This document shows positions 1-6,856 of a stretch of 43,945 nucleotides of DNA, in pieces (within the stretch, counting starts at the first letter, position 1; each line of letters opens with the position of its first letter). A model generated the notes under the pieces. The model did no database searches. It was given only the letters and a program-made list of their open reading frames with translations, and was not told the DNA's origin. The translations under genes and the position numbers were made by a program. The stretch lies in contig DASZWQ010000015.1 of assembly GCA_035546535.1 (NCBI GenBank), forward strand, positions 1-43,945, in the 5' to 3' direction. The stretch is from Pirellulales bacterium. GTDB taxonomy: Bacteria > Planctomycetota > Planctomycetia > Pirellulales > JACPPG01.

Positions 1-214
1 ACTCAACGGGCTGCGACATCGCAGGGATGCGATGGCAAAATATCGACGTAAGTCGTTATTTTGCGAGCCGTGCGAAGCTTTGCTTCGCACTTGGCGAGGT
101 TGAAAAAAGCCACGAGGGCTTTTTTCAACAGGCTGCTAGACGGGCGGCAGCGCGTTTTGATCCAGTGACTCTGTCTGCACACGAGGCCCGGAGCCCGCGG
201 CTCCGGGCCTCGTT
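1..214. repeat. array of five consecutive stem-loops (REP-like intergenic element)
   Basis: Five inverted repeats follow one another. Stem 1: arms 17-23 and 28-34 (7 bp, 4-nt loop). Stem 2: 35-64, arms GCAAAATA/TATTTTGC plus an inner CGAC/GTCG separated by a T-T mismatch. Stem 3: 70-78 with 82-90 (9 bp, TTT loop). Stem 4: 99-111 with 117-129 (13 bp, perfect). Stem 5: 181-194 with 200-213 (14 bp, perfect). The tail TCAACAGGCTGC at 125-136 nearly repeats TCAACGGGCTGC at 3-14, so the window probably begins at the end of a preceding unit. Stem 4 has T-runs and could also terminate transcription. The pattern is seen directly; a REP-like or structured-RNA role is inferred. Confidence 0.75.
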
Positions 215-905
215 CTTGCGCGTTGGCGCGTGCGGCGAGCCAGCCTTGTGGTGCCGGCGCGTGCGCGGAATCGTTGGCCGGGCGGTCTCCGCGACGGATC
301 GCGACCAATCCGCTCGCCAAAGGGGGACTTGCTTCCGGGCGCCAGGCGACGGGCCGGAATTCGTGCTCGCGAGCCCCGTGCATGGCGATGTTTCCGCGCG
401 CTCGGTTCCAGCAACTTGCCATCGCCCCCGATTCCGAGCGGTTTCCGTTCACGGTGTTGGATTTGATTTGAGGAATCGCGTACTTGCGATCGACGCCACC
501 CAGAAGAGTGGATTCAGGTTCTCGGCGAAGGCCCCGCATCGTCGAGCAAGCAGATCGAAGTGGGTGCTTTTTGGGGCCAGGATGCGGAAAGCCCCAGGAT
601 GGGAAGGAACGGAATTGGTCACTCGACGATCACCACGTTACCTCAAATTGGGTCAGTCCCTACTTCGATCGTGGTGCGACCCCCTCTGTGGCGAGCAACT
701 TTCCATCATTTTCCAATTATTGCTTGTTATCACTTGGCAGGAATTGAGCTCTCAAATACTCTAGTGCGTTAGTGCGTGATTTCGGAGTCGTGTGGGTCGT
801 TCGGATCGTTCGGCCAGAGGAAGCGCTCGGAGATCGCCCGTTCGTGCATGATGGCGAGCGATCGCCGTTGCAGGTTTTGTAGCTTTATTCCTCGAGGAGC
901 CGCTA
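215..905. other. intergenic region without a convincing gene
   Basis: Open frames exist on both strands here, but their translations are low-complexity, rich in Arg and Ala, run through the hairpin array to the left, and match no family I recognise. The right end, roughly 640-905, is less GC-rich than its surroundings and probably carries the promoter and leader of the PEP-CTERM gene at 906. I could not fix a clear -35/-10 pair. Confidence 0.5.
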
Positions 906-1976
906 ATGATTCGGAAGACAAGTCGAACTCTCCTGGCGGCGGCAGTTGCCGCCTCCTCTGTCGTGCTTGCGGCGGGCGCCCTGCGGGCCGCCACCGTAAC
1001 CAGCACTGTCTTGCTTGGGCCACCTAATGGTTCCGGTAACATCGGAAACGTCACGGCCAGTCTGACCCTGGGGTCCGGATCGACGATTGCCCTGGGCTCA
1101 AACGCCATTTCCGGCAATTACAAGCAGCACGTCGTGTTCGTGAACACGAACATCGGCTTTTCGGCCCAGAATCAGAACTCCACTCTGTCGCTCAATCCGG
1201 GCACCGTTAACCTGTCGACCAACGACGCCAGCGGCACCGCCAGCCTGACCTACGACAACGTCTCGCCGGGTATGCCCCAGGTGCTGAATTCGCTGAATGC
1301 GAACCTCAGCGACGGCAGCGTGACGAACTTCGGCATCAATGCCACGGGCATCTCGATGGGAACGAGCGTTGGTACCTTCACGCTGACACCGACTTTCTCG
1401 GGTTCGATCAGTGGTGTCACCTTTACCTCGTCGGGACCCGCGACGCTCGCTGGAGGTAACCCCGGTAACGGGTTGGTGCCTGGTACCTTCTCGATCACGC
1501 TCAATGGCAGCGTGACTGGGTCGCTCAACGTGCTTGGCATCAACATTAGCGTCGGCACCTTGTTCACCTTGCCGAGCAATACGCAAGTCACGTTCGCCGG
1601 CAGCTTGCCGATCGCGGACCTGCAAACGTCGGATACGGGCGTGCCCTACGGCGCCTTCCCCGATTCGACGCACCTGAACAACATGCTTGTGGATCTGCAG
1701 TCGAACCTGTCCGTTCTGCCGCCGATTCCGTTCCAGTTCGTCGCTCCTCTGGCGACCAGCCAGACCTTCAGCGTGGGCAGCAGTTCGAGCGGTGTGACGT
1801 CGATCAAGATCCAGAACACGACGTTGACCGCCAATCTGAATCTCAGCAATCTGGCGTTCAACCTGAGCGGCCAGGTGCCCAGCGCCCTGATCCCCGAGCC
1901 CAGCTCGGTGGCTCTGGGAAGCCTGGCCTTGGTGGGCTTCATCGGCATGGTCTATCGCCGCAAGAAGGCTGCTTAA
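906..1976 (+). CDS. secreted PEP-CTERM sorting domain protein
   Basis: This 356-residue exported protein has an N-terminal signal peptide (basic MIRKTSR, then a hydrophobic Ala/Val stretch, probable cleavage after LRA near residue 28). It ends in a PEP-CTERM sorting signal: IPEPSSV near residue 331, a transmembrane stretch, then the basic tail YRRKKAA. In this family the tail is recognised and cut by exosortase in the inner membrane, and the protein goes to the surface or matrix. The body is rich in Ser, Thr, Gly and Asn, looks like beta-sandwich, and has no domain I can name. The ATG start is supported by GAGGAG a few bases upstream. No exosortase gene lies in the window. It is monocistronic and ends at a strong hairpin. 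The sorting-signal call is firm; the function of the body is unknown. Confidence 0.93.
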   Translation: MIRKTSRTLLAAAVAASSVVLAAGALRAATVTSTVLLGPPNGSGNIGNVTASLTLGSGSTIALGSNAISGNYKQHVVFVNTNIGFSAQNQNSTLSLNPGTVNLSTNDASGTASLTYDNVSPGMPQVLNSLNANLSDGSVTNFGINATGISMGTSVGTFTLTPTFSGSISGVTFTSSGPATLAGGNPGNGLVPGTFSITLNGSVTGSLNVLGINISVGTLFTLPSNTQVTFAGSLPIADLQTSDTGVPYGAFPDSTHLNNMLVDLQSNLSVLPPIPFQFVAPLATSQTFSVGSSSSGVTSIKIQNTTLTANLNLSNLAFNLSGQVPSALIPEPSSVALGSLALVGFIGMVYRRKKAA

Positions 1977-2001
1977 CCTAAGCTGCCTTGCATCAGTTCG
2001 T

Positions 2002-3009
2002 CTATCGATTCTCGAGCTCGTCCCGCCGTTCGGCGGGGCGAGCTTTTTCTTTTGCGCGCGCTCCTTGCGCCGCCAACACTTCGACCGCTTGCCGCATGAT
2101 GCCATCGACGATCTCGCGACAGCTCTCGACTTTCGTAATCCCACCGCACCCTTGTCCGGCGGGGAAGCACGACAAGCGCGGCTCGCGCTCCGCAGCCTCA
2201 GGATCGAGAAAGCCCAGTAGTCCGGCTTGCCGCATCGCGGCGTCCTGTTGCGGGAAAGACTGAATATCCTGGGGCCGCTGTTCCCATTGTTCGATCGTCG
2301 GACTTTTCAGGGCGCGTAGCGGTTTTCCCGTCCAGCAGCGGGAGACGATCGTATCGCTTTCGTTGGCCCGCAAGATCGACCCCTGGTAAGCCTTGGCCGC
2401 CCGTGCTTCATGACAGGCCACGAATCGCGTTCCGATCCAAACTCCTTCGCAGCCCAATGCCAGTGCCGCAGCCAGGCCACGCCCGTCGTAGATACCACCG
2501 GCCGCGATGACGGGAATCTTTACGCGGTCGACCACCTGCGGACAGAGGGCCATCGTGCCGACCGCGCCGGTATGGCCTCCCGCTTCGGTGCCTTGCGCCA
2601 CGACAGCGTCGCAGCCGGCGTCTTCGGCTTCCACGGCTTGTCGTACCGTGGTGCAGACGCAGAACACCAGTATCGCAGCCTTTTGATAGAGGCGAATGAC
2701 GCGCGACGGCAGTCCTGGTCCGGTGACAAAACAGGTTACGCCGCCGTCGATGATGCGCTGTGCTTCGTCTTCCGGATTGTCGGTCATCGGTGCCAGCAGA
2801 TCGACTCCGAATGGCTTGCTGGTCAGCGCGCGTACCTTTTGCATTTCGGCCGACAGTTCGTCGAGCGCCATGTTACCCGCACCCAACACGCCATAGCCGC
2901 CGGCTTCACTCATGGCTCCCACAAGTCCGGCGTAAGACACGCCCGCCATGCCTGCAAGCATGATCGGGTGCTGAACACGCAGCATTGTGGTGAGGCGGGT
3001 GTCAAGCAC
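2002..3009 (-). CDS. nitronate monooxygenase / 2-nitropropane dioxygenase family flavoprotein
   Basis: This 335-residue FMN-dependent TIM-barrel protein belongs to the NMO / enoyl-ACP reductase II family (PF03060 type). Visible motifs are the N-terminal RVQHPIMLAGMAGVS barrel entry, AQGTEAGGHTG (a flavin/phosphate-contacting loop with the family His), and AAGGIYDGRGLAAALALGC followed by GVWIGTRF, the second phosphate-binding region. Members oxidise nitronates or act as FabK-like enoyl reductases, and sequence alone does not decide between these. The GTG start at 3009 is chosen because a near-ideal ribosome site (GGGGAGG, 3018-3024 on this strand) lies 8 nt upstream. A longer open frame extends to 3288, but that part is low-complexity and crosses an inverted repeat. 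The last residues are encoded by the terminator hairpin of the convergent neighbour. Confidence 0.92.
   Translation of the reverse strand: MLDTRLTTMLRVQHPIMLAGMAGVSYAGLVGAMSEAGGYGVLGAGNMALDELSAEMQKVRALTSKPFGVDLLAPMTDNPEDEAQRIIDGGVTCFVTGPGLPSRVIRLYQKAAILVFCVCTTVRQAVEAEDAGCDAVVAQGTEAGGHTGAVGTMALCPQVVDRVKIPVIAAGGIYDGRGLAAALALGCEGVWIGTRFVACHEARAAKAYQGSILRANESDTIVSRCWTGKPLRALKSPTIEQWEQRPQDIQSFPQQDAAMRQAGLLGFLDPEAAEREPRLSCFPAGQGCGGITKVESCREIVDGIMRQAVEVLAAQGARAKEKARPAERRDELENR
2015..2053 (+). terminator. rho-independent terminator of the PEP-CTERM gene
   Basis: The arms AGCTCGTCCCGCC (2015-2027) and GGCGGGGCGAGCT (2032-2044) form a 13-bp stem with one T-G wobble and a 4-nt loop, followed by a T-rich tract to 2053. 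It lies about 40 bp after the PEP-CTERM stop codon. It also falls inside the last codons of the convergent flavoprotein gene. Confidence 0.88.
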
Positions 3010-3017
3010 TTTCGATA

Positions 3018-3024
3018 CCTCCCC
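3018..3024 (-). promoter_or_regulatory. ribosome binding site deciding the GTG start of the flavoprotein gene
   Basis: Read on the minus strand the sequence is GGGGAGG, 8 nt before GTG at 3009. It favours this start over upstream in-frame ATG codons, which have no comparable site. Confidence 0.75.
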
Positions 3025-3063
3025 AGGAGACCTGCAAAGTTGAGATTCTGCGCGCGTATCTTT

Positions 3064-3127
3064 TGTAGCCGGCCTCTGCGAGTCCGGGATTTCACGGGCC
3101 GCTTCCGGGGTCGCAGACCCGGCTACA
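3064..3127. repeat. imperfect 64-bp palindrome (intergenic)
   Basis: The outer arms TGTAGCCGG (3064-3072) and CCGGCTACA (3119-3127) pair perfectly. Inner segments TCTGCGA and CCGG also pair with counterparts on the right arm. The element lies between the divergent flavoprotein and TMTC-like genes. It could be a dispersed hairpin repeat or a small nonautonomous element; no gene was seen in the remainder of 3010-3435. Confidence 0.6.
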
Positions 3128-3435
3128 GACTTGGCAGGTCTGCTGGATACCTCCCGGGGTCGCTTGCCCATCGAATCGGGTGATCCGTCCGCGATTATAG
3201 GGTGGTCAAGCGCCTTGTAATCGGGAAGAATCGCGATAATCCTCACCGTTCCGTGGCGCGCGTTCTGGCGGACTAGCCTCGGCAGCATTGACGGCTTTGC
3301 GGCCTCTGGCCATATAAGAAAATACGGGGCCGAAGAGCGGTTCCAGGAACCGCGGGTCAGTACGCCACATCTCTGTCAGGGGCGGCCGAGGGTTTTGCCT
3401 CGCCATGGCACCATTTTCCCGTTTGTCGTTTGCCG

Positions 3436-5850
3436 ATGCCTGACTTGTCAGAAAACTCCGAACCCGTAGCGACCGCGGGATCTTCGGCAGCCCCCGAGGT
3501 CGGACCTGGAACCGTGGATCGGTCATGGTTGCCGCTGTCGGGACCTGCGGCCTTCGCATTGGCCGCGACAATCCTCGGCATCGTCGTTTTGCTAACGTAC
3601 GGTTGGACGTTGCGCGCGCCTTTTATTTTCGACGACGTGGCGTGCATCGTGAACAACGCGTCGATCATGCACGTCTTCCCGCTGTGGGACGAAGGCCCGG
3701 GATCGGGGCCGCTGTGGCCGCCGCAAGACTTCACGACCGCCGGCCGGCCGCTGGTCAATCTTTCGCTCGCGATCAACGTCGCCTTCGACGGTTTAAACCC
3801 GCTCGGCTTTCACATCTTCAATTTGGTGACGCACTGGTTGGCGGCAATGTTGCTCTGGGCCATCGGCCGCCGAACGCTGTTGCTCCCCTACTACGAAGGG
3901 CGTTTCACAAGGTCGGCCGACCTGCTGGCGCTGTGTGTCGCGTTGCTGTGGGCGGTGCATCCTTTGCAAACCGAGGCGGTTCAATACGTATCGCAGCGCA
4001 CCGAGCTGATGATGGCCGTGTTTTATCTAAGCACGCTGTACTGCGCGATCCGCTACTGGACGACCGCGACCGAGGGCGGCCGCGTCGGTTGGCCGCTGTT
4101 GGCCGCGATTTCCTGCCTCGCCGGCATGGCTTGCAAAGAGGTGATGGTGACGGCGCCGGTTGTCGTGCTGCTTTACGAGCGGACGTTCGTCACGGGCTCG
4201 CTCCTGACTTCGTTGCGCCGTTCCTGGCCGCTGCATGCGGGCCTGTCTTTGGGATGGATCCTGCTTATCGCTCTCAACATTCATGGGCCACGCTCTGCGT
4301 CGGCTGGTTTCCACCTGGGGGTTTCGCCAATCGCTTATTGGTGCACCCAGTGCGAGGTCTTGCTGCTGTACTTGAAGCTGGCTGTCTGGCCCTGGCCGCT
4401 GGTGATTCATTACGGGATTCCGTTTTACGACTCATTTTCGGCAGCCTGGCCACGGGTGCTGACCGTCGGCCTGTTGGCGGCCGGAACGTTGTGGCTTCTT
4501 TGGCGAAATTCGCCGGCCGGGTTCCTGTTTGCTGTCGTCTGGCTGGTGCTTTCTCCCACGCTGGTTGTTCCCGTGGTCAGTGAAGTTGCCGCCGAGCGTC
4601 GCATGTATATCCCACTGGCAGCCTTGTGCGCCTTTGTGGTCGTCGAGGTTTACGACGCCTTGGTGAAGCTTTTCTCCTCGCGTCCGGAACGCCAAAGTCG
4701 TCGGCTGTCCGTTGGCCGGGCCGCTGTCGTCCTCAGCTTGCTCACCTTGGCCGCGACGTTGACATTGAGCCTGGTCAGCGTGCGCCGCCTGTCGGCCTAT
4801 CGAGAAGCTCTTACGCTGTGGCATGACGCACAGCGTCATCAGCCAGACAATTATGTCGTGCACACGAACCTGGGCGTCGAGTACATCAACGCCGGCCGCT
4901 ACGCCGAGGCCATTGACGAGCTACGCAAGGCCGATCAATTGGCCACCGACAATCGACCCAAGATTCATACCGAACTGGCTACGGCGCTGGCACGCGAGGG
5001 GCGTTTCGAAGAGGCTGTGAAAGAATTTCGCGCTCTTTTGACACTTGATCCAACTTCGTATGAATACGATCGCGTGCGGGATAGCCTGGCCGTCTCGCTG
5101 GTGCATGCCGGCCAGGTGGAGGAGGGCGTGGCAGAATTCGAGAAAATTGTCCGCGACCATCCCGATTCGGCCGAAGCCCACAACAATTACGGACTGGCCC
5201 TGCTGAAACTCGACCGAACCAAGGATGCCATCGCGCAGTTTCAACATGCCGCGCGGCTGCGCCCTGGCTCGCCGCAAGCTTATGCCAACTTGGGCTCGGC
5301 GTTGCTCGAGGATGGACAGACGCGCGCGGCGATCAAGCAGTTCGAATCGGCCTTGCGGTTGCAGCCGATTTATCCGTTGGTACATAAATCACTAGGGCGG
5401 GCCTTCGTCGAGTCCGAACAGCCGAGTGCGGCCATTCCGCAACTGGAGAAAGCACGCGCCAGTGAGCCGGAAAGCAGCCAGATTGAATTTGACTTGGGCC
5501 GAGCGCTGGCTGGCGTAGGACGCTGGCGCGACGCCGTCGCTCATTACAAGCGAGCACAAGAGCTTGGCGAGGCGTCAAGCACCATGCAGCGCGAGTATGG
5601 CATCGCCTTGGCGCAAATTGCTCGGCCCGAAGAAGCGATCGTACGATTCGAGCAGGCCCTGGCGGAAGATCAACAGGACTCCGCCGCGTGGTTTGCCCTT
5701 GCCAAAGCGAAGGCCACGCTCCGCCAGCGAAGTGAGGCGATCGCTGCCGCCGAGCGCGCCAGCGAAATCGCACATGGGCAGGATCTGGCCGTCTTGGCCG
5801 ATCAGGTCGACTCTTGGCTATCCGCGTATCGCGAAAGGAAGGGGCCTTAA
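3436..5850 (+). CDS. TMTC-like polytopic membrane protein with C-terminal TPR repeats (candidate GT-C glycosyltransferase)
   Basis: In this 804-residue protein roughly the first 440 residues are hydrophobic, with about ten membrane segments, and the remainder is a run of TPR repeats (about residues 465-800). The first extramembrane loop carries FIFDDVACIVNN near residue 65, which matches the acidic DD motif of GT-C glycosyltransferases and of TMTC O-mannosyltransferases in particular. The conserved blocks GRPLVNLSLA, QRTELMM and HPLQTEAVQYV fit the same architecture. By analogy the membrane half would use a lipid-linked sugar and the TPR half would bind acceptor proteins on the outer side of the inner membrane; this is inference. 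ATG 3436 is preferred over TTG 3430, though neither has a clear ribosome site. A close paralogue lies at 29097-31148. The gene converges on the sigma factor gene with a 27-bp gap. Confidence 0.8.
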   Translation: MPDLSENSEPVATAGSSAAPEVGPGTVDRSWLPLSGPAAFALAATILGIVVLLTYGWTLRAPFIFDDVACIVNNASIMHVFPLWDEGPGSGPLWPPQDFTTAGRPLVNLSLAINVAFDGLNPLGFHIFNLVTHWLAAMLLWAIGRRTLLLPYYEGRFTRSADLLALCVALLWAVHPLQTEAVQYVSQRTELMMAVFYLSTLYCAIRYWTTATEGGRVGWPLLAAISCLAGMACKEVMVTAPVVVLLYERTFVTGSLLTSLRRSWPLHAGLSLGWILLIALNIHGPRSASAGFHLGVSPIAYWCTQCEVLLLYLKLAVWPWPLVIHYGIPFYDSFSAAWPRVLTVGLLAAGTLWLLWRNSPAGFLFAVVWLVLSPTLVVPVVSEVAAERRMYIPLAALCAFVVVEVYDALVKLFSSRPERQSRRLSVGRAAVVLSLLTLAATLTLSLVSVRRLSAYREALTLWHDAQRHQPDNYVVHTNLGVEYINAGRYAEAIDELRKADQLATDNRPKIHTELATALAREGRFEEAVKEFRALLTLDPTSYEYDRVRDSLAVSLVHAGQVEEGVAEFEKIVRDHPDSAEAHNNYGLALLKLDRTKDAIAQFQHAARLRPGSPQAYANLGSALLEDGQTRAAIKQFESALRLQPIYPLVHKSLGRAFVESEQPSAAIPQLEKARASEPESSQIEFDLGRALAGVGRWRDAVAHYKRAQELGEASSTMQREYGIALAQIARPEEAIVRFEQALAEDQQDSAAWFALAKAKATLRQRSEAIAAAERASEIAHGQDLAVLADQVDSWLSAYRERKGP

Positions 5851-5877
5851 GCCCGATTCCGTCAAGGATGCGCGCTG

Positions 5878-6486
5878 CTATTCTTTTCGCGGTGCCAGGA
5901 TGCTTTGCAGCCGAGACAGGGCGCGCGTCAGCATCACTCGCACCGCGCCATCGCTCTTCTTCAACTGCTCGGCGATTTGTTTCGAGGGAAGGCCCTCGAC
6001 GTAACGTAGCCGTAACGCCTCGCGTTGGTCGTCAGGGAGGGCGGCCAGCGCCTCGGACAGTTTTTGGTAGCGAATGTTACGCGAAAAGGCCTCGCTGGGG
6101 GTCGTCATGCTGGCAATCAGCATGTCGATCACTTGGGCGCGGCTGGTGTCGGGCGACCCTTTGTCGAGGGCAATTTCACGCCCCGCGTCGCGCTTGGCGG
6201 CCCCGAAAAAGCGTCGATGAGCGTCGATTATGCGTCGCTCGACAATCTGGCACAGCCACGCGAAGGGATCCCGGTCGCCCAGCGTGTTACTGGGCAACGA
6301 ACGTACCGCCTCGGCCGAAACTTCTTGAAAGATATCTTCCGGCTCGATCTTGGCGCGCAGGCCCACCCCCAGACGATTCTCGATATGCCCCAAGAGTGCG
6401 CCGCGCTTCCGATCGATGAATTCGGCCAGCGCATGTGCGTCGGCTTGTCGAATCCGATGGATCAGCGCGTCGATTTCATCCGTCAT
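5878..6486 (-). CDS. ECF-type RNA polymerase sigma-70 factor
   Basis: This 202-residue ECF sigma factor has region 2 at about residues 5-95 (LIHRIRQAD through EPEDIFQEVSAEAVRSL and the promoter-melting segment FAWLCQIVERRIIDAHRRF). Region 4 covers about residues 145-198 (LSEALAALPDDQREALRLRY, then the helix-turn-helix SKQIAEQLKKSDGAVRVML). No anti-sigma factor gene is adjacent. The gene is instead divergent from a Ser/Thr kinase gene across a 370-bp region, a pairing common in planctomycetes where kinases are thought to modulate ECF factors. ATG 6486 is chosen because upstream extensions read as low-complexity sequence and the family normally begins just before region 2. Target promoters cannot be read from the window. 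Confidence 0.93.
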   Translation of the reverse strand: MTDEIDALIHRIRQADAHALAEFIDRKRGALLGHIENRLGVGLRAKIEPEDIFQEVSAEAVRSLPSNTLGDRDPFAWLCQIVERRIIDAHRRFFGAAKRDAGREIALDKGSPDTSRAQVIDMLIASMTTPSEAFSRNIRYQKLSEALAALPDDQREALRLRYVEGLPSKQIAEQLKKSDGAVRVMLTRALSRLQSILAPRKE

Positions 6487-6856
6487 AGTTGGCACCCCAC
6501 TGCCTCCCGCGTTCCGGGCCCAGGTGTGCCGCTGCCGCATCCTACTTCTTTCACCCAGTTCGTAACAAGCATTTTTGCCACCCCGTTGCCGACCCCCGCG
6601 GCCTCCACATGGGTGGCAGCGTTCTCCCGCGCTGGTCCAGGCCGCGCTCACGGTTTGTCCTTTGCGGCATACTTGTTCGCGCAATGGGAACGATTGTGTT
6701 ACAACACGCTGAGACGCCTCCCGGCGCCGAACGGTCGAGCGGACATGTGGAAAGCGCCGGAATTCGATCGGCCGATGCCGGCGCAAACCGGCGCATTTCC
6801 AGCCGGGGTGACCTAACTGCCCTCGCACATTTTTCCCCCAAGGAGTCGCGGCATTC
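6487..6856. promoter_or_regulatory. divergent promoter region between ECF sigma and kinase genes
   Basis: This 370-bp noncoding stretch must hold promoters for both divergent genes. A 12-bp palindrome GTGTTACAACAC lies at 6696-6707 and could be a protein-binding site. The kinase ribosome site AGGAG is at 6841-6845. No convincing vegetative -35/-10 pair was seen, so one or both genes may use an alternative sigma factor. Confidence 0.45.

Noticed and set aside
27..764. Long open frame on the plus strand across the stem-loop array
   Set aside because: It runs through five hairpins, has a biased Arg/Ser composition and no recognisable domain; a minus-strand open frame covers the same region with equal lack of support.
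1098..2144. Minus-strand open frame opposite the PEP-CTERM gene
   Set aside because: The plus-strand protein has both a signal peptide and a PEP-CTERM tail; the antisense product is Arg-rich and unrecognisable.
3010..3288. N-terminal extension of the flavoprotein gene
   Set aside because: A strong ribosome site before GTG 3009 and the palindrome at 3064-3127 inside the extension both argue against it.
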